NCBI GenBank assembly: GCA_945878795.1
Contig: CAMDWF010000103.1
Coordinates: 1 to 7,649, forward strand
From: Synechococcus sp. UW140
GTDB lineage: Bacteria; Cyanobacteriota; Cyanobacteriia; PCC-6307; Cyanobiaceae
DNA: 7,649 nt
Direction: 5' to 3'
Below are positions 1-5,772 of the stretch, piece after piece (position 1 is the stretch's first letter; each line of letters opens with the position of its first letter). Both the position numbers and the translations under genes were made by a program. Under the pieces are notes generated by a model that had not been told where the DNA came from, ran no database searches, and saw nothing but the letters and a program-made list of their open reading frames with translations.

Positions 1-2
1 AA

Positions 3-461
3 GCCAAAAAGTACAAGCAAGAATACGGTTGCTACCCCGAGAGAATCTGTGCCGATCGCATCTACATCAACACCAAGAATAGAAACTTCTGCACGAGGAA
101 CAACATACGATTATCAGGCAAGAGATTAGGCAGATCGCCGAAAAATCCCGAGATCAATGAGGCTCACAAGCAGCAGCTCAGCGCAGACCAGCGTAGGCGG
201 AACGAGGTTGAAGGAGTGTTTGGCTCAGGGAAGCGGAAGTATTCGCTCAGGCTGATCATGGCTCGGCTTGCGAAAGGTGCAGAAACCTCAATCTCCATGG
301 CGTTTCTGGTGATGTTTGCCGAGAAAATCCTGAGGCTCCTCCGCCTCTTTTTTGTCTTTATTACTGCTTGGTTTTACGCATGGCAGCGGCCCGCATCCTC
401 ATGGATGGTGCTTATGCACATTTGGCGGCTTGTTACAAGCGAACCACTTATCACCGCATAG
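3..461 (+). CDS. IS5/IS4-family DDE transposase, C-terminal part (5' end outside window)
   Basis: The frame is open from the window edge, giving 152 visible residues and a TAG stop. It would supply the catalytic C-terminal half of a cut-and-paste transposase. Residues 17-24 (ADRIYINT) carry what is probably the second catalytic aspartate (D18). Residues 66-77 fit the IS4/IS5 signature R-(3)-E-(6)-K exactly (R66, E70, K77), although the tyrosine that normally precedes R66 by three positions is Q63. The following KRKYSLRLIMARL segment is typical of IS5/IS1182-like enzymes. The last ~45 residues are hydrophobic and tryptophan-rich and resemble no domain I know, so they may be an element-specific tail. 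There is no frameshift in the visible part, so the enzyme could be intact; this depends on the missing 5' half. Family assignment is from motif recognition. Confidence 0.85.
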   Translation, partial: AKKYKQEYGCYPERICADRIYINTKNRNFCTRNNIRLSGKRLGRSPKNPEINEAHKQQLSADQRRRNEVEGVFGSGKRKYSLRLIMARLAKGAETSISMAFLVMFAEKILRLLRLFFVFITAWFYAWQRPASSWMVLMHIWRLVTSEPLITA

Positions 462-483
462 TCAAACTCAATAGTTGTCTGCC

Positions 484-528
484 ACCTGGCCCTTGATTTA
501 AATCAAGTTGTCGGGCTGGTCGTTTTTT
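484..528 (+). terminator. Possible intrinsic terminator at the IS 3' end
   Basis: ACCTGGCCC (484-492) can pair with GGGCTGGT (513-520), with one mismatch and one bulge, and six T follow at 523-528. The intervening sequence contains the palindrome at 492-507, which could form a competing or stacked hairpin. The arrangement would stop transposase transcription before it runs antisense into the desaturase gene. The stem is imperfect, so confidence is modest. Confidence 0.35.
492..507. repeat. Perfect 16-base palindrome CTTGATTTAAATCAAG
   Basis: The sequence equals its own reverse complement. Its inner 14 bases (493-506) match the TTGAT-N4-ATCAA consensus of FNR/Anr-type regulators of other bacteria. 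It lies 31 bases after the transposase stop and is not upstream of any visible gene on either strand: the desaturase ends, rather than starts, to its right. A structural role in the IS tail (hairpin or end-proximal site) is therefore more likely than a role as an operator. Confidence 0.5.
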
Positions 529-657
529 CAGGAATCCCTAATTACTAATTTCTTATCTTTATCTCTGACGCAAAATTCAAAGGTTTACAGAATATTGCTA
601 ATGGTATGGCCAAGAATATAATTTGTAAGGCACTGAACTTGATTGGTACATTTAGGG

Positions 658-1611
658 CTATTTTGATGCCCCAGCCTCGGCATAAATTGAATCGGGGACA
701 GGGCGCAGATCCCAAACAAGACCTAAGCTGGAAAGGAAGGAAAGGGCCATATAAGTTATATCAATTTCCCACCAGTAGAAACCTTGGCGACAACTGGATT
801 GATAATGGTGGTGGTTATTGTGCCAACCTTCTCCAAGGGTAATTATGGCCAATATGGGGTTGTTACGGCTGTCATCTCCAGTGACAAAACGTTGGGAACC
901 AAAAAGATGGGATAGGGAATTAATTGTATAGGTGCCGTGATAAAGAAGCACAGTTGATACAAAGAAGCCCCAGATCAACATTTGCATAGGGCTTGTTGGC
1001 CTACCTTGCTGCTCTAGAAAGTAGCCAAGGCCATACATGAAGAATGCCAAAATAACCGGAGCAATCAAAGACCATTTATCAATGAAAACGAGTTCTGGGA
1101 ATTTGGCATAATCGCGAATCGCATTATGATTTGGCTTTCGATGATTAGGGTGCAGAAACCATCCCATATGGGACCAGAGAAAACCATGGTGCCTAGGGGA
1201 GTGGGGATCTTGAGCAGTGTCGGAACTGCTGTGATGATGGCGATGGGTGGCGGCCCACCAAAGCGGGCCAAGCTGGGCCGAACTGGTAGCTAGTAGCGCT
1301 AGGGCGAACTGGAAAGGGCGGCTGGTTTTGAAGGCCCGATGGGCAAAATAGCGGTGATATCCGGCCGTTACCCCAAACATCCTCAAAACGTAGGCCAGAA
1401 AGCAGACCAAAACAGCGTCAATACTGACACCTGTCCAGAAAACCCCAAAACAAGCCAGATGCACCAGCGCATAGGGGATAGTGGCAAGGATCAGTCCTAG
1501 GTTGATCCCAGGCCCTGTGAATTGTTGTTCCCCACCGGCCTGGCCAGACTGAGATAATGAAGTTGATACTGGGTCGACATGCGCTCCAGGGCGCCGGGAT
1601 TGAATGAGCAA
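658..1611 (-). CDS. Membrane fatty-acid / acyl-CoA desaturase, delta-9 (stearoyl-CoA desaturase) type
   Basis: This 317-residue integral membrane di-iron enzyme would introduce a double bond into a fatty acyl chain, probably at delta-9, using O2 and reduced ferredoxin or a similar donor. The histidine boxes are complete: H86-RYFA-H91, H123-x2-H126-H127 and H264-x2-H267-H268. N231 with H235 (NSLSH) matches the extra metal ligands seen in stearoyl-CoA desaturases. Hydrophobic stretches at about 36-58, 62-80, 180-200 and 210-226 fit the four-helix family plan. The C-terminal block GEGWHNNHHHYQSS...GFYWWEID looks more like proteobacterial or planctomycete acyl-CoA desaturases than the housekeeping cyanobacterial DesC, but this is from memory. 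The start is TTG, with AAAGGTGG four bases upstream; an in-frame stop lies seven codons further up, and no in-frame ATG occurs before residue 78. A terminator separates it from petD, so it probably has its own promoter. Substrate and regiospecificity cannot be read from sequence. Confidence 0.88.
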   Translation of the reverse strand: MLIQSRRPGAHVDPVSTSLSQSGQAGGEQQFTGPGINLGLILATIPYALVHLACFGVFWTGVSIDAVLVCFLAYVLRMFGVTAGYHRYFAHRAFKTSRPFQFALALLATSSAQLGPLWWAATHRHHHSSSDTAQDPHSPRHHGFLWSHMGWFLHPNHRKPNHNAIRDYAKFPELVFIDKWSLIAPVILAFFMYGLGYFLEQQGRPTSPMQMLIWGFFVSTVLLYHGTYTINSLSHLFGSQRFVTGDDSRNNPILAIITLGEGWHNNHHHYQSSCRQGFYWWEIDITYMALSFLSSLGLVWDLRPVPDSIYAEAGASK

Positions 1612-1635
1612 AAAGCCACCTTTTGATTGTCACCA

Positions 1636-1663
1636 ATTCTAACAGGGCAAAGCACCCTTTCGA
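1636..1663 (-). promoter_or_regulatory. Candidate sigma70-type promoter for the desaturase gene
   Basis: Read on the - strand, TAGAAT (plus positions 1636-1641) is a good -10 element. TCGAAA (1658-1663), 16 bases upstream, is a four-of-six match to the -35 consensus. Transcription would start near 1629, giving a leader of about 18 bases that holds the AAAGGTGG ribosome binding site before the TTG start. The position downstream of the petBD terminator supports separate transcription. The match is by eye only. Confidence 0.35.
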
Positions 1664-1728
1664 TCAGATGGCTTACCGATCCGCAGGCCGACAATCATAG
1701 CCATGGTCGGCGAGGTGACATTCAATCA

Positions 1729-1763
1729 AAAGCCCCCTGCCAACTCACTTGGTAGGGGGCTTT
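1729..1763 (-). terminator. Strong intrinsic terminator of the petBD transcript
   Basis: AAAGCCCCCTGCCAA (1729-1743) is followed by a five-base loop and its near-perfect complement TTGGTAGGGGGCTTT (1749-1763). The stem is 15 base pairs with a single imperfect position. On the - strand the GC-rich stem ends in GGGGGCTTTTGATTG, the T-rich tail expected of a factor-independent terminator. It lies 47 bases past the petD stop. On the + strand the hairpin is followed by only three T, so it works mainly for petD and should insulate the desaturase gene from the photosynthetic operon. Confidence 0.85.
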
Positions 1764-1809
1764 AAGAAAGAAATTTTCTGGAATCGGTGGAGTGCTTTAA
1801 GAATAGTAT

Positions 1810-2292
1810 TTAGAACAGCCCAAGGGTGAGAGATTTATCAATTGGCAAGGCAGCACCAATTCCAAGATAGATGGTTACCAAAGTACCGAAAAGGAATACT
1901 GACATGGCAACTGGCCTGCGGAATGGATTTTGAAATTTATTGAAGCTTTCGATAAATGGAATGAGCATTAATCCCAAAGGTACCATTGTTTGCAGGGCAA
2001 TGCCCAACAACTTATTTGGAACAACTCTAAGAATCTGAAAAACTGGATAAAGATACCATTCAGGAAGGATTTCCAAAGGTGTTGCAAAGGGATCGGCCTT
2101 ATCTCCCAGCATTGCAGGATCTAAAACAGCTAGGCCAACGATGCAAGCAATTGTGCCAAGGATCGTTACGGGGAACATGTAGAGAAGATCGTTCGGCCAT
2201 GCCGGTTCCCCGTAATAGTTGTGGCCCATGCCTTTGGCCAATTTTGCCCGCAGGGCGGGATCATTCAGATCAGGCTTTTTGACGAAAGACAT
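1810..2292 (-). CDS. petD: Cytochrome b6f complex subunit IV
   Basis: This 160-residue protein, the usual full length, is the thylakoid subunit that together with PetB corresponds to mitochondrial cytochrome b. It helps form the lumen-side plastoquinol oxidation site. The sequence is almost collinear with remembered cyanobacterial PetD: a KKPDLNDP start, GMGHNYYGEPAWPNDLLY at 21-38, the quinol-site PEWY motif at 77-80, and KSLTLGLF at the C-terminus. Three hydrophobic helices lie at about 39-57, 95-113 and 128-147. It follows petB on the same strand with a 75-base spacer holding no terminator, so the two are probably co-transcribed. No strong ribosome binding site precedes the ATG. GC content falls steeply along the gene, from about 55% at the 5' end to a 32% stretch around 1921-1980; this is unusual beside its GC-richer partner petB. 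Confidence 0.98.
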   Translation of the reverse strand: MSFVKKPDLNDPALRAKLAKGMGHNYYGEPAWPNDLLYMFPVTILGTIACIVGLAVLDPAMLGDKADPFATPLEILPEWYLYPVFQILRVVPNKLLGIALQTMVPLGLMLIPFIESFNKFQNPFRRPVAMSVFLFGTLVTIYLGIGAALPIDKSLTLGLF

Positions 2293-2367
2293 GGTCGTGT
2301 TTTCGTGAGAGTAAAGAACGAGATCAAATGGGCGTAGAGAACTTTAGCTTTTTCGAGAGCCCCAGTG

Positions 2368-3042
2368 TCATAGGGGTCCAGAAATTCCCTGCTTCCTGAT
2401 CATCAGGAAGTGCATAAGCATGAAGACAGCCAGCAACCAGGGTAAAACAAACGTATGGAGACTGTAGAAGCGTGTAAGAGTCGACTGACCCACACTCTCG
2501 CCTCCCCGGAGCAGTTCAACCATGAAAGTGCCTACCACTGGCAGGGCCGCTGGCACACCGGAAACAATTTTTACAGCCCAGTAACCAACTTGATCCCAAG
2601 GCAGGGAGTAGCCAGTGACCCCAAACGAAACAGTAATTACTGCCATGGTGACACCCGTGACCCAGGTCAGTTCGCGGGGTCGCTTAAAGCCGCCGGTTAG
2701 GTAAACCCTAAAAACGTGCAGGATAAGCATCAAAACCATCATGCTGGCGCTCCAGCGATGAACGGAGCGAATCAGCCAACCGAAGCTGACGTCGGCCATG
2801 AGGTACTGGACGGAAGAATAGGCCTCAGCGACAGTAGGTTTGTAATAAAACGTCATCGCAAACCCGCTCGCAAACTGAATCAGGAAGCAAGTGAGGGTGA
2901 TGCCGCCCAGGCAATAAAAGATATTGACGTGAGGCGGCACGTACTTGGTGGCGATGTCGTCGACAACGTCCTGGAGATCCAACCGTTCGTTGAACCAGTC
3001 GAATACCGGCGTGGATTTGCCGGCGGGGGAGGAATTCGCCAT
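2368..3042 (-). CDS. petB: Cytochrome b6 of the cytochrome b6f complex
   Basis: This 224-residue thylakoid protein carries electrons across the membrane between the two quinone sites of the b6f complex. All cofactor residues are present: heme b ligands H95/H196 and H109/H211, and C44 (in NIFYCLGG), which binds the extra heme covalently. All are offset by +9 from the well-studied Mastigocladus numbering. Four hydrophobic helices fit the family, and the protein ends in KQGISGPL as usual. The N-terminus MANSSP matches what I recall of marine Synechococcus PetB, but about six residues (around AGKST) are inserted before the conserved VFDWFNERL. The ATG is six bases from the proposed ATG of the divergent ctpA, so promoter elements of petB must lie inside the ctpA 5' region; the best -10-like hexamer there is TAGACT (plus 3068-3073), with no convincing -35. 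Confidence 0.98.
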   Translation of the reverse strand: MANSSPAGKSTPVFDWFNERLDLQDVVDDIATKYVPPHVNIFYCLGGITLTCFLIQFASGFAMTFYYKPTVAEAYSSVQYLMADVSFGWLIRSVHRWSASMMVLMLILHVFRVYLTGGFKRPRELTWVTGVTMAVITVSFGVTGYSLPWDQVGYWAVKIVSGVPAALPVVGTFMVELLRGGESVGQSTLTRFYSLHTFVLPWLLAVFMLMHFLMIRKQGISGPL

Positions 3043-3048
3043 GCAGCG

Positions 3049-4446
3049 ATGGGCCTTGGGTTGTCAGAGTCTACCGATCGTGCTGCCCCCCCCGTGATCC
3101 ATCCGGGCCATTCCCTCCCGCCGGCGCACCCCAGCGCCAGCCTGCCTCGCCCCCGGCAGCGACCCCAGAAGCATCTGGGTCAGACCCTGCTAGGCGTCTT
3201 GCTCACAGGCGCTCTCGTCGTCAGCACGCTGCTGGGCGGACCGGGCCCCCTCCCAGCACCCGCTGTCCTGGCCCTCAACGATGCCCAGCAGCTGGTGGTG
3301 GAGGCCTGGCGTCTCGTCAACCAGAGCTACTGGGACCCCGACCAGTTGGAACAGGTGCATTGGCGGCGCCTGCGCCAGGAGGCCCTGGAAAAGTCCATCA
3401 ACAGTTCGACCGATGCCTACGAGGCCATTGAGGCGATGCTGGCGCCCCTTGGTGATTCGTATACCAGGCTGCTCCGGCCCAGCGACTACGGGGCCCTGCG
3501 GGCCACCACCCAGGGAACAGTGAATGGGGTTGGGCTGCAACTGGGCCTGCGAGCCTTCGACCAGCATGTGGTTGTCATCGCCCCCCTGGATGACTCACCC
3601 GCCAGTGAAGCCCATATCCAGCCAGGCACCGAAGTCCTGGCCATCGATGGCACTTCCAGCCTTGAACTGGGCTTGGAGGGATCAGCAGCCCGGCTGCGGG
3701 GGAATGCCGGAACCGACGTGGTGGTGAGGCTGGCTACGGCCAAGGGCAGCCAAAAGGAGGTGGTGCTTGAACGGCGCCAAGTGGATTTGCAGCCCGTGCG
3801 CGGCCAGGTCCTGAATCGACCAGGTCATCGTCTGGGCTATCTCCGCATCACCCAGTTCAGCGAACCGGTTCCCGAGCTCGCCAACCTCTGGCTGCGTCGC
3901 TTTGCCGGCCAAGGGGAAGGATCTTGGGTGGACTCCGGCCCCGTTGACGGGGTCATCCTGGATCTACGGAACAATTCCGGCGGACTGGTCAGCGCCGGAG
4001 TGGCAGTGGCGAACAGCCTCCTTGACAGCAAGGGAATCGTCGAAACCCAGGACCGGGGGGGGATCAATGCGCAACAGTCGGCCAACGCCGGCGCTCTCTA
4101 CAGCGGCCCCCTGCTGACCCTCATCAACGGCGGAAGTGCCAGTGCCAGTGAAATTCTGGCTGGGGCCCTCCAGGACTCTGGCCGTTCCTCCCTGGTCGGC
4201 AGCCGCAGCTTCGGCAAAGGCCTCATTCAGTCGCTGCTTTCGCTGGGCGATGGCAGTGGCCTTGCCGTCAGCGTCGCCCGCTATCGCACCCCCCTGGGTC
4301 GGGAGATCCAGTCAATGGGTCTGACACCCGATCACCCCCTGCCCCAGCCCGAACCCCTGACCCCAGCGGGCAACAACGACACTTGGCTGGAGGAGGCCCA
4401 GCGTCTTCTCATCGAACAGATGGGTCCTGGTAGCGGGGCGAACTGA
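3049..4446 (+). CDS. ctpA: Carboxyl-terminal processing protease (S41 family), probable D1 processing protease
   Basis: This serine protease has a Ser/Lys catalytic dyad and is exported to the thylakoid lumen, where CtpA removes the C-terminal extension of D1 so that the manganese cluster of photosystem II can assemble. Numbered from the ATG at 3049 (465 residues), a basic stretch and a hydrophobic segment (about 43-64) form a signal peptide, with likely cleavage after A75 (AVLA/LND). A PDZ domain spans about 156-236 and the S41 core about 250-420. The core contains DLRNNSGG (305-312), nucleophile S365 in GSASASE and K390 in FGKG, spaced 25 residues apart as in known members. Cyanobacteria encode CtpA, CtpB and CtpC; the ALND/EAWR-like mature start and SASEILAGALQD favour CtpA. 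The start is uncertain: ATG 3041 has a better ribosome binding site but is out of frame, and GTG 3094 is also possible. The gene heads the operon. Confidence 0.9.
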   Translation: MGLGLSESTDRAAPPVIHPGHSLPPAHPSASLPRPRQRPQKHLGQTLLGVLLTGALVVSTLLGGPGPLPAPAVLALNDAQQLVVEAWRLVNQSYWDPDQLEQVHWRRLRQEALEKSINSSTDAYEAIEAMLAPLGDSYTRLLRPSDYGALRATTQGTVNGVGLQLGLRAFDQHVVVIAPLDDSPASEAHIQPGTEVLAIDGTSSLELGLEGSAARLRGNAGTDVVVRLATAKGSQKEVVLERRQVDLQPVRGQVLNRPGHRLGYLRITQFSEPVPELANLWLRRFAGQGEGSWVDSGPVDGVILDLRNNSGGLVSAGVAVANSLLDSKGIVETQDRGGINAQQSANAGALYSGPLLTLINGGSASASEILAGALQDSGRSSLVGSRSFGKGLIQSLLSLGDGSGLAVSVARYRTPLGREIQSMGLTPDHPLPQPEPLTPAGNNDTWLEEAQRLLIEQMGPGSGAN

Positions 4447-4447
4447 A

Positions 4448-5746
4448 ATGGCTTTAGGGCGCCGCACCTACCACGACCCCCTTCATGGGGCCATCCGTCT
4501 GGATCGGCAGGATCCGGCCGAAGCCATGGCCATGGATCTGATCGACACAGGTCCTTTCCAGCGGCTGCGGCGCATCCGCCAACTCGGTCCCGCGTTCCTC
4601 ACCTTTCACGGCGCCGAATCCAGTCGCTTCACCCACTCCCTGGGGGTGCTGCACCTAGCGCGTCTGGCCCTCAACCAACTCGAAACCCTCCAAAGCGACC
4701 TGGCCTCGCAGCGGCCCCTGCTCTACGCAGCGGCCCTGCTCCACGACGTGGGGCATGCCCCCCTCAGCCATAGCGGCGAAGACATGTACGGGCTGCGGCA
4801 TGAGGCCTGGTCGGCCCGGTTGGCGCGGGAGCACCCCGACCTGAGGGACCGTCTGGAAGCCACCAGGCCCGGGCTGGCTGAGGCGGTCGCCACCCTCCTG
4901 GAGACCGGCCAAACCGAGCCTGCGGCGATCGGAGCCCTGGTCAGCAGCCAGCTTGACTGTGATCGGCTCGATTATCTGCTGCGGGACAGTTACAGCACCG
5001 GCACCTGCTTCGGCCATCTCGATCTACAGCGGATTCTGGCAAGCCTCATCCTGGCGCCGGACGGCAGCCTTGCGGTCCATCCCAAGGGGCTGCCGGCAGT
5101 GGAGCACTACCTAGTAGTGCGCCAGCTGATGTATCGCAGCGTTTACAACCACCGGCTCAATGGGGTCTGCAATTGGCTGCTGAACCACATCGTCCAGGTC
5201 GCCCGGCGCTTGGGGCCCCAGCTGGTGTGGGCCGACAGGACCATGGCACGCTGGCTTTGGGACCCCCAGAATCTCGACCTGGACACCTATCTGGACAATG
5301 ACGACATCGTCACCGGGTACCACCTGGAACGCTGGCGCCAGGAGGGACCGGCGGAGTTGGCAGAACCCTGTGCGCGCTTGGTGGACCGCCGGCTCTTACG
5401 GGCCATGGATGTGAGTGAATTGAGATCTCCAGAACGACTGGAGCTGTTGGCTGAGGCCCGCAGGCTGGCGGCTGCCGCCGGCCTGGCACCCGACGGTTGC
5501 TGCGGCCTGCAACAGCGCCAGAGTCGGGGTTACCACCCCTATAAAGGGGGACTGCGCCTCTGGGATGGCCAGCGGTTGCTGGCCCTCGAACAGCGCTCCG
5601 AATTGGTCAGAGTGCTCAGCCATAGCGAAGAGATCGCCTGGCTGATCCACCCACCGACCCTCAGCACCCCGCTGGGGTCCCTGGTGCGGGAGTGGGTGGC
5701 GAGGGGGGAAGGGCCCCAAGGGAATCAGCACTCCGATACCGCTTAA
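4448..5746 (+). CDS. HD-domain phosphohydrolase, SAMHD1/YwfO-like (dNTPase-related), substrate unknown
   Basis: This is a 432-residue, probably cytosolic metal-dependent phosphohydrolase. The N-terminal YHDPLHGAIRL motif is typical of the SAMHD1/YwfO group. Metal ligands of the HD fold are visible: H63 in RFTHSLGV, the H99-D100 pair in LLHDVGHAPLSH, and D172 in LDCDRLDYLLRD, which aligns with the fourth ligand D311 of SAMHD1. H108 and H118 may contribute to catalysis. Relatives hydrolyse deoxynucleoside triphosphates, but dNTP, (p)ppGpp-like or cyclic-nucleotide substrates cannot be told apart here. The C-terminal ~130 residues are helical and rich in Leu and Arg, with no motif I recognise. 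The ATG lies one base after the ctpA stop, suggesting translational coupling, and minC follows after 26 bases. I recall this neighbour order in other picocyanobacteria, so a housekeeping role is likely. No gene symbol is assigned. Confidence 0.88.
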   Translation: MALGRRTYHDPLHGAIRLDRQDPAEAMAMDLIDTGPFQRLRRIRQLGPAFLTFHGAESSRFTHSLGVLHLARLALNQLETLQSDLASQRPLLYAAALLHDVGHAPLSHSGEDMYGLRHEAWSARLAREHPDLRDRLEATRPGLAEAVATLLETGQTEPAAIGALVSSQLDCDRLDYLLRDSYSTGTCFGHLDLQRILASLILAPDGSLAVHPKGLPAVEHYLVVRQLMYRSVYNHRLNGVCNWLLNHIVQVARRLGPQLVWADRTMARWLWDPQNLDLDTYLDNDDIVTGYHLERWRQEGPAELAEPCARLVDRRLLRAMDVSELRSPERLELLAEARRLAAAAGLAPDGCCGLQQRQSRGYHPYKGGLRLWDGQRLLALEQRSELVRVLSHSEEIAWLIHPPTLSTPLGSLVREWVARGEGPQGNQHSDTA

Positions 5747-5772
5747 AGTCGAAGTCCTTGAGCCGTGCAGCC

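Larger units (their letters stand above)
1..540 (+). mobile_element. 3' portion of an IS5/IS4-type insertion sequence (left part outside window)
   Basis: The segment holds the C-terminal half of a DDE transposase, then about 80 bases of non-coding tail. The tail carries a 16-base palindrome at 492-507, a T-run at 523-528 and the sequence TTTTTTCAGGAATCCCTA ending near 540. That last stretch looks like an IS terminal repeat, because it marks a change from element-like sequence to AT-rich flank. The left end lies outside the window, so neither the matching inverted repeat nor a target duplication can be verified. The right boundary (about 537-540) is an inference. The element is transcribed toward the 3' end of the desaturase gene and leaves that gene intact. 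Confidence 0.6.

Noticed and set aside
493..506. FNR operator controlling a neighbouring gene
   Set aside because: No gene starts downstream on either strand, and FNR-type oxygen regulation with this site is not established in cyanobacteria; kept only as a palindrome.
606..842. Open + strand frame of 78 codons
   Set aside because: Two thirds of it is antisense to the desaturase 3' end, the protein resembles nothing, and no ribosome binding site precedes it.
2293..2367. Internal promoter or terminator between petB and petD
   Set aside because: The 75-base spacer shows no GC-rich hairpin with a T-run and no convincing -35/-10 pair, consistent with a simple co-transcribed spacer.
2716..3048. 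Extension of the ctpA frame upstream to 2716
   Set aside because: This part lies wholly antisense to the highly conserved petB coding sequence and encodes no signal peptide or known domain; ctpA is better started at or after 3041.
3190..3567. Long - strand open frame of 125 codons inside ctpA
   Set aside because: GC-rich coding DNA often leaves an antisense frame open; the protein is low-complexity Gly/Gln/Pro with no family resemblance.
4655..5017. Long - strand open frame of 120 codons inside the HD phosphohydrolase gene
   Set aside because: Antisense shadow of a clear gene, Gly/Val/Gln-rich with no recognisable motif. The same holds for the - strand frames opposite minC and minD.
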